A stretch of 64,000 nucleotides of DNA. Origin: Nemertoderma westbladi. Its lineage: Eukaryota > Xenacoelomorpha > Nemertodermatida > Nemertodermatidae. The notes below the pieces were generated by a model. That model saw nothing but the letters and a program-made list of their open reading frames with translations, searched no databases and was not told where the DNA came from. Of this stretch, positions 56,755-64,000 are shown piece by piece; positions within the stretch are counted from its first letter, which is position 1, and each line of letters opens with the position of its first letter. The position numbers and the translations under genes were made by a program. The stretch spans positions 1 through 64,000 of the forward strand of contig JAUCBJ010003989.1 of NCBI GenBank assembly GCA_032718475.1. Direction: 5' to 3'.

Positions 56755-57254
56755 AGTAGACATTGTGAAACATCTTTCCTGTCTTGCTGAAAGAAATACA
56801 AGAATTTATCCGCCAGTAAGTAAAGAAAATCCTTAGAAGAATTCAATTATCGATACATTTAATAATTTATTTTCATCTCAGAAATCCAAAGATATACGCT
56901 TATGAAGAATATAGAGAAGACTGAGAACCAGCGTAAGAAGATGTGGAAATGTTCGTGATGCACCTTTGAGAACCGATCTTCCAATGCGACTTACGAGGCT
57001 TGCAGGAAGGATTCCGCAGGATTTATGTTCTCTCAACTGGGGGATCGATGGGCGTGTGTTTTCTGCACTTTGGCTAACCATAGAAGGAGTGTATTATGTG
57101 AACTCTGTTAAACTGTATGCCCGTGGAAGAGGTGATCTCTGATTACGGATAAACTTTATATTTATCATAATATGTGTTAGAATCGAGGTGTTGCATATAA
57201 ATATACACTTTGGGCCCTTTTTAAATATTTTCCGTTATGTAGTAACTGAATTGT
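56755..57254. other. Intergenic, unrecognised
   Basis: Between the TRIM-like pseudogene and the RTE. No family match seen. Short frames only. Confidence 0.5.
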
Positions 57255-60017
57255 TAGACTAGCCTCAGTAAACACCCTAACACTCGGGTCCCCAATGCGA
57301 CAAGGTGAGCTGACTGCCTTGGCAGATAAGCTTTCTCTTAGCGCAGTGGGTGTTCAAGAGCACCGAATGCAGACTGGACAGACTGATAAGGTTCTGATTA
57401 AGGACATGGGGGGCGGTTGGCGACTCGCCCTCGCGTCAGCAGATGATAGTGGCAATGGTGGAATTGGTCTATTGATGAATCCAACTGCACATGCAGCATT
57501 GGACAAAATAGACCAAATCTCTAACTGCATCATCCGTTGCCACTTCTCATGTTCTGGAAGACTGGCTAAGAAGTTTCCTAAGGTGGTTCTGATTGTGTGC
57601 TACACTCCAACTAGTGTTGCCCCTGTAGAGGAGGTGGAAAATTTCTACCACAATCTACAAGCAGCTACTGATGGAGTGGATCAGCATGCATTCTTAACAT
57701 TCCTGGGAGACTTTAATGCAAGTCTGCATCAATCACCTACATCGCCCTGGGTCTATAGCAATAGTGTTAACCCAAATTCTGTCCATCTTCAGGATTTTAT
57801 CTCTGGAAATGGATTGTTTTCGGCTGGAACCCAGTTCAAGAAGCGAACTGGAAAGCTATGGACTCATAGTGGACCCAGTGGTCACAAGTCCCAGATAGAC
57901 CATATTCTGTTTCGTAGGAAATACAGGAGCTCTATACAAGACTGTAATGCATTTACACTTCGACCCTTCTCCAGTGATCACTGCCTTATTGTGGCCAAGG
58001 TAAGACTTAGTCTGCGTGCTAGCAGAACAACGAAATCTGCCTTGCCGCGGCATGACTGGTCCTCTCTGTTGCAACAGCCAAGTGTGAGATCCAGCTTCAC
58101 ACTACAGCTGAGCAACAGGAGGCTCTTGCCTCTGAGGCGGCAGATCACTGTGAGGGCTATACTGCCTTTACAGAAGCAGTTAAGTTAGCAGCTGCAGAAA
58201 CAGTTCCTGTATACCCTCGAAACAGGAAAAGGGCCCCCTGGACTGACAACAAAATTCAGAAGTGCCGAAATGACCTTCATAAAGCGCAGAAAGAGTCCCG
58301 ACTCAAACATACTACAGCAGCCAAGAATGCAGTTAAGGCTGCATCTAGGTCCATGAACAGGCAGTACTCTGTTAATCTACAGGAGCTAATAAACCAACAG
58401 GTTGATGCCATCAATGATGCTGACGACAGCAGGCAATAATCCCAGGCATGGAAATCGATCAATTTGCTTACTGGGCGGAAAAGCCAACCAACCACCAAGG
58501 TTAAGGCTGAATCACCAGCCGATCGCCTCAATGGCTGAGTGTTTAAAGCTCATCTATCCCATCATAGTAGACATGTACCGAACAACAAGAGTCCCACAAG
58601 AAATGAAAACAAATAAGTTGGTTCCAGTTCCCAAGAAGGGCAACTTAACACTCTATGGTTCTTTTCGGGGAATCTCATTGATCTCGATTGCTGCAAAGCT
58701 ATACAATAGGATTCTATTAAATCGCATCAGGGATCCCATTGAGAGACTGCTCCGTGGAAATCAGAGTGGGTTCCGTAAAGGTCGTGGGACCATGGAGCCC
58801 ATTTTGGCACTTAGAAGGATAATTGAAGAGTTATCGAAAAAGAAAGACAGGCATCTGGCTGTTATCTTTGTTGACTTCTTCAAGGCCTTTGATTCAGTCT
58901 CTCGCTCACGTATGTTCAGCATACTTTCATTATATGGGATTCCTGATGAAATTATTGCAGCAATCAGATCAGTATACGGTGGTTCGACAACACTTGTGTC
59001 TACTTTTGACGGTGACACAGAACCATGTTATGGGGCGTCCTCCAAGGAGACACACTTGCACCATTCTTGTTCATTATTGTGGTTGACTATGTTCTACGCA
59101 TGTCCTTAGATCATCATAATGATGATGGGGTGATGATAACTCCACCTACTGGCTCCAGAAGTCGAGGAAATCCTGCCAAGTACCTAACTGATCTAGACTT
59201 TGCTGATGACTCAGGAGTACTCTCAGAATCATTAGAGGGAGCCCAACGGCTCCTCAGCTCATTAGAACATGCTGCTTCTAGTGTTGGTCTTTTTATTAAC
59301 TCCAGAAAGACCAAAATTTTGACAGTTAACTTTGAAAGTCCTCAGCAAGTCTCTGATCGGATGAGCATAAGCTCAAAGGATGGTATGCTTGAGCATGTGG
59401 ACGACTTCTGTTACCTGGTATCATGGATCCGGAAGTCAGGTGAGGACCTTCGAATACGTAAGGGAAAGGCATTGGCAGCCTTGAATAGGCTTTCCAGGAT
59501 TTGGAAGTCACCGAGAATTAATCGGAAACTTAAGGTCCGATTATTTAGAGCAGCAGTAGTTCCAGTACTCCTCTACGGGAGTCCATGCTGGGCTGTAACT
59601 GCTGAGGACACCAAATCTCTGGATGGCACATTTACAAGAATGCTACGCCGGGTTCATTGTGTCAAGTACAATGCACACATCTCCAACCAGACACTATATA
59701 ACATTGGAGGTGTCTCATTGGTTCCCCCAAGCTTGACACTAGAACAAAATCGCCTCCGCTTTGCAGGACATTGCTTTCGCCGTGAGGACCAGCCAGTGCA
59801 TAATCTTGTAATTTGGCAGCCTCATGGAGTGAATAAGCATGGTGGACAGCCCATGACATTCTTGAGACGCATCTTAAAGGACACTGGCCTTGAAGATGCG
59901 GATGATCTAGCAAATGTCATGGGTGATAGGGAGTTGTGGCGGTGCAATTTTGTTGACAAGCCGGCACAGCATTCTTAAAAATGCAGCTGCAATGCAGCAT
60001 GCCGATCCTAGTAGTAG
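57255..60017 (+). mobile_element. RTE-clade LINE, nearly full length, frameshifted
   Basis: The first frame (about 57260-58188) is an APE-type endonuclease (VGVQEHR, FLGDFNASL, SQIDHILFRR, SSDHCLIVAKV). The reverse transcriptase follows in two frames: 58402-59109 (KNLTLYGSFRGISLISI-like and VIFVDFFKAFDSV segments) and 59025-59978 (GVLQGDTLAPFLF, LTDLDFADDSGVLS, LLYGSPCWAVTAED, FAGHCFRRED). At least two frame changes and one damaged stretch (58190-58440) show it is not active. The 3' end CCGATCCTAGTAGTAG is the same as in the two truncated copies, and it has no poly(A), as is usual for RTE. Target duplications are not clear. Confidence 0.92.
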
Positions 60018-60829
60018 TTAGTTGATAATAAGATGATAAATAATTATGTCGTGAATTAGTAGTCGATCTACCGTGAAATACGATGTTTCTTAACATTTAT
60101 AATTCAGTACTGTAGTAAGAATGAATCGAGATCCTTCATGAAAATACGGGCATTTTATTTTATACAAATATTTGGTTAAATTGCTGCCCTGTGAAGTTTC
60201 GTATTGCTATTAACGTTATTATTCGTTACTGCAGTCTTATCGTCTTGCAAACTGCAAAGTTTAATCGATTGAATATCAAACTGACTGGTTGAGTAATCTT
60301 GCTGGTAGAGCAGCCAGGACTTAGGGTCTCAAACAACGAAGGGGACCAGCCTCACACAACATTTCAGAAAACATTATATGAAATAGTTATAACTAGTGTT
60401 GATAACTGAATCAATTCTGACTAATATCAGTTACAGTTTCAGTATTCAAAGTTTTGCATTTCAGTTACAGTTATAGTTTCAGTATTACAAAATGTAGCAT
60501 TTCATTTGATCCTGATAAAATTTCAGTTTCAGTTTTAGATTCAATATATTATCCCACATTGTAAGCAGTTTTTGTTAATAATAATTAATAAATAATAATA
60601 ATGTTAGTGTCATCATCGGGGTGGGGTACAGTGCAGTCACTTGCCCAACAAAAATGAAACGTCATCTAAAACTAAAATTAAGCCACTGTATTATATTACT
60701 GTAATATATCATAGCCTACTAGATAATAGTAGGCTAGTAGTTATCTAGTAGTCTATGTAATATATACACACAATATTGCAATGTTCTAGAGTTAATAAAA
60801 CTGCAATAAAACTTGCAGTTTTATTCGCC
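60018..60829. other. Intergenic, AT-rich
   Basis: A small direct repeat (CAGTTACAGTTTCAGTATT and CAGTTACAGTTATAGTTTCA) lies at 60430-60500. A short hairpin (AATAAAACTGC/GCAGTTTTATT) lies at 60796-60825. No gene. Confidence 0.5.
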
Positions 60830-60980
60830 TTCAACGAATAAAACTGTAATAATCACTTCTGCCTAATCCTTCAGCAAATTAACCTAATATAATAACCTCG
60901 GCTTGCGGCCTCGGTAATTATACAGGTTAATTTGCTTCTGGAACGGCATCAGTGATTATTCAGTTTTATTCGCTTCAGGT
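60830..60980. repeat. Long imperfect inverted repeat (hairpin)
   Basis: Left arm 60833-60905 and right arm 60908-60978 pair through CGAATAAAACTG, AATAATCAC, GCAAATTAACCT and CCGAGGCCGCAAG-type segments, with an almost absent loop. It could be a MITE or a hairpin-forming RNA. Confidence 0.8.
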
Positions 60981-62035
60981 TATTATTTCTGTATATTAAC
61001 TCAAGAACATTGAAATATTGTGTTTATTGTTAATTTGAATTTGAGCATATTGAACGTAATGGCAGCATTTCATGCAGTTAAAGCCATTTTAAAGGACCGT
61101 TTTCTATTACAACACGCATATATGACACGTAACACTTTAAGGAATTAAATGTCCAAGATTTTGGTCAAAGTTGTAAAACTTGAACAGGTAAACGGATTTC
61201 TGTCATTCAAGTGTCGATCGAAAGCTAATTTTTTGCTCTTTAACATTTATAAATTGTAAAATTGTAGCACAAATTTAATTATACTCAACATGAGAAAGTA
61301 AATCCAAAAATACATAAAAACGTAGAGTTATCACTCAAATTTGTGTTGTTTTGAAAGAGGTGGCGTCATAAAAGATAGAAAATGAAGAATTCAAAGCAAG
61401 TTGATGCAAATATATTACATACCTATGTGATCCTCATATGATTTGTAGTTCAGTGAAACTACTTCCAAGACTACACATAGTGTCATATGCATTAAGTGTC
61501 ATATTTTTAACGACACATTCATAAATTAATATAATGGCTGAGAGGCACGTTTCAGTTGAAGTACGGCGAGGTTTATTACTGTCGAAATCGATTTTATTTT
61601 TACACAATTCACACAATTCAATTTATTTATTTAATTCCTTCAATTGGTTGGGGTGCACTCTTTACATTTGCAATTTACAATATTAATTTTGTTAGTAAGC
61701 TTTTTAAATAATTTTTTTATATATATTTCTAATGTTCTTAGTTCATTTTTTGTTTTCCAGAGTAGTGCATTGATGGGAGTTGACAGTAGCGGAAGCTAGT
61801 GTTGGCAGCTCACAACAAAGGCCAATTGGGAGGAGGGAGTGGGGTGCGGGGAGTGGAGTGGAGTGGAGGGGAAGGGAAGGGAGGGAGGGGAGGGGGGGGG
61901 GGGTGTTAAGCCTAACCAACCAAACAAGACTATTGATAGGTTGCAATATATATTCCAGTGATTATTGATTGTTATATTTGAGTTAATTTGTTTTTGTTTA
62001 AATTTACTTTACTATATATTAATTAACTAGAATTG
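60981..62035. other. Intergenic, AT-rich with G-rich tract
   Basis: Positions 61830-61902 are a purine-rich, G-run-rich stretch (GGGGAAGGGAAGGGAGGG, then G13-14) that could form a G-quadruplex. No gene recognised. Confidence 0.5.
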
Positions 62036-62998
62036 TATTTATAGTTTTATTTGCTTTGATTACTTAATTAGGTGGTTGCGAAGCCTATGAATTAAGTTCA
62101 TTTAATAGGTTTTTTTTTAATTTCTTTCCTAGGGAATTTTTTGATTTGCTTTGTTTAATGTCGTTATCCAACGAGTTCCAGACAATGGCACCATGGTAGT
62201 TAAATGATTTTTGTGTCTGCGTTAGTTGGGGTCCTTTTTATATAATAATTTTTACTTGTAGATGATCGTGTATTGTAAGAATGTATAGCAGATGTTTGTT
62301 TAAACAGTGATGTGATGAATGTTTGTTTTTTGTTGTTGTGTATTTGCCACATTAATTTAGCAGTTTCTAGTAGGTGTAGTTGTTCAATAGGAAGTATATT
62401 TAGTTGTCTGTAAAGTGGAGGTGCGTGTTCACGGTAGTGACTGAGGGTTATCGCTCTCAACAATTTATTAATTTTAGTTCTAATGGGTTTAATGTGTGTT
62501 TGTGATGCATTACCCCAGATCACTATACCATAGTTAATATATGGTTGTATTAGTGCACAGTACAGTAGTTTCAGTATGTGTAGCGGTAGAGTGTGGCGTA
62601 GTTTAAAGAATATTCCTGATGATTTTGAGATTTTTTTTAGAACATATGCGCAGTGTGTTTTCCAAGATAATTTATCGTCTATCCAGATTCCTAAAAATTT
62701 GGTTTTACTTACGTTACTTATAGGAATGTCTCTTATTTTAATATTTTCATGTTCGGTGGCTTGTTTGTTTGTTATTAATAGATATTCTGTTTTTTTAAGA
62801 TTAAGGGATAGTTGGTTGTCTGTCAGCCATTGATCAACTCTATTAAGTTCTACGTTTATGGTATCTGTAAGTATTTTAATATCAGTGTGGTTGTATAGTA
62901 AATTCGTGTCGTCAGCAAATAGTGTTGATAGTAGTGATGTACAGTTAGATAAGTCGTTTATGTATATAAGGAATAAAGTTGCGGACAAAATTAGATAT
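62036..62998 (-). mobile_element. CR1/L2-like LINE, 5'-truncated
   Basis: An open frame from about 62998 to 62200 holds the RT C-terminal half: LSATLFLIYINDLS, LFADDTNLLY, WLTDNQLSLNLKKTEYL, KFLGIWIDDKLSWKTHC and the tail RAITLSHYREHAPPLYRQL. It is the second copy of the family at 1-690. The frame is intact where present, so the copy is younger than the first. The sequence above 62998 is not LINE-like, which sets the truncation. Confidence 0.9.
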
Positions 62999-63474
62999 TC
63001 CGGATCTTTTCGCCGTGGATGCTGTGGTTCCGACGGCAGATCTTTGCAACTGCAGTATCGTAACCGGTACGGGTGCGTCAACATCGGTATTTACCCTTAC
63101 AAGCGCTCACCGCCATTGCTCGATCTGTTATCAAACTTTCGGTTTCCGTTCACATTATGAACGATACTTCGTGAAGTCCCATTGGAAGCATGGCATCCTT
63201 GTTGATGGTGTTTATTATGTTATTATATTTGTTACGGTTACAGAGTGTAATAATGTATATACTTATTATTGAAATTTAGTAAATCGGTAGTGATCCGAAG
63301 ATTTACCTATTTTTAATCTGTCAAATTTACCTACTTTTAATACGGCATTTACCCCGTCTCGGTATACTGGCAGACTGGTAAGCTATTACATACAGTATTA
63401 TTTAATTATTTATTTATTGGTATTATTATGTTTTATATAGACCTGTAGACGGACAATCAGACATAGCTGGGGTG
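62999..63474. other. Intergenic, unrecognised
   Basis: No gene or repeat family recognised. Confidence 0.4.
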
Positions 63475-63602
63475 TTTGAAAAAGGTGGACTGGGCACAGG
63501 CACATAATGTATATACAGTAGATAATAGTCTGACCAATCAGAAACGTATTAAAGCAGTGCTATTTCGTAATGATTCTGTGATTGGAATGTCCACCTTTTT
63601 CA
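63475..63602. mobile_element. Small MITE-like element
   Basis: Ends TGAAAAAGGTGGAC and GTCCACCTTTTTCA are inverted repeats, 128 bp apart. Inner CCAATCAGAA and TTCTGTGATTGG also pair imperfectly. Confidence 0.65.
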
Positions 63603-63621
63603 GTTTTCAATTATGTTTCTA

Positions 63622-63665
63622 TAATCGGCATGCTGGAAGCAGCTGCATTCAGAATGCTGCCGGTG
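63622..63665 (-). mobile_element. Possible RTE 3'-end relic
   Basis: ATCGGCATGCTG, GCAGCTGCATT and AGAATGCTG keep the order seen in the 3' end of the RTE copies (minus strand). It is only about 44 bp, so the call is weak. A C23 homopolymer follows at 63681-63703. Confidence 0.4.
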
Positions 63666-63944
63666 ACCTAGGCGTATCTACCCCCCCCCCCCCCCCCCCC
63701 CCCTATAGACTTATATATTTCCCCCTATAGGCTTACAGTATAATAATAGTAGGTCTAGCGTACCGTACAGCACTTTAACTTGAATTTATTGGTTTAATTT
63801 TGTGGTTGGGGTTAGTTGGTCAGGCCGAAACCCTAATTAAAACTGTTAAAGCTTTGGCGGCCAAAATGTCCCCATTTTACACAATGCGCTGGTTACTCTA
63901 AACCCTTTCCTTTCTAAACCCTCTAAACCATTTCCCTGGTTCCA

Positions 63945-64000
63945 CCTTGGTGTAGTGGTTGCATTGAATTCACATCTCCTGTAGGTCGTGGGTTCGATCC
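63945..64000 (+). mobile_element. tRNA-derived SINE head, cut by window end
   Basis: Box A (TTGGTGTAGTGGTTGCA) and box B (GGGTTCGATCC, ending at the last base) are spaced as in a tRNA. The head resembles tRNA-Glu or tRNA-Gly. It differs from the SINE at 15.2 kb. A true tRNA gene cannot be excluded, because the 3' half is outside the window. Confidence 0.65.

Noticed and set aside
61741-61795. Second exon for the 35.9-kb candidate gene
   Set aside because: A good acceptor (TTTTTTGTTTTCCAG) is present, but the phase-0 reading gives only 12 codons and the distance is 25 kb.

Overview
The window looks like nuclear DNA of an invertebrate animal, probably marine; the phylum cannot be fixed from this sequence. 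The case for an animal is a complete metazoan-type Dicer, a REXO1-type RNA exonuclease, a signal peptide peptidase, a DHX33-type DEAH helicase, TRIM-like RING genes, RTE and CR1/L2-like LINEs, tRNA-derived SINEs and a very large BEL/Pao retrotransposon. DNA between genes is AT-rich and full of minisatellites, MITEs and foldback repeats. Layout: 1-2.4 kb, a CR1/L2-like LINE tail and a truncated RTE copy; 2.4-6 kb (minus), REXO1-like exonuclease in two overlapping frames; 6-11.1 kb, MITE and foldback elements around a 68-bp minisatellite; 11.5-17.3 kb (plus), a TRIM-like gene split by an RTE 3' fragment, then a truncated tandem duplicate whose 3' flank holds a roughly 39-copy, 37-bp minisatellite; 17.7-18.8 kb (minus), signal peptide peptidase; 21.3-23.2 kb (plus), DHX33; 24.8-30.5 kb (minus), Dicer; 30.9-34.4 kb, a long element with inverted ends; 35.9 kb (plus), a candidate first exon with a splice donor, followed by a 15-bp minisatellite; 38.6-54.9 kb (minus), a 16.2-kb BEL/Pao element inserted in that minisatellite; 55.6-56.8 kb (plus), a decayed third TRIM-like copy; 57.2-60.0 kb (plus), a nearly full but frameshifted RTE; 60-64 kb, a long hairpin, a second CR1/L2-like fragment (minus), a small MITE and a SINE head cut by the window end. 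The four conserved host genes (REXO1, SPP, DHX33, Dicer) are each read with no clear intron, including a 5.67-kb Dicer; in most animals these genes have many exons. Three of the four act on RNA, but nothing here shows that they are co-regulated. The most unusual item is the BEL/Pao element: 1,886-bp LTRs that differ at one site by eye, a 5-bp target duplication, LTR ends that are not TG...CA, one intact gag-pol frame of 2,867 codons, an extra zinc-knuckle reading frame downstream of pol, a tRNA-like Pol III promoter inside each LTR, and a 16-bp motif repeated seven times along its length in different reading frames.
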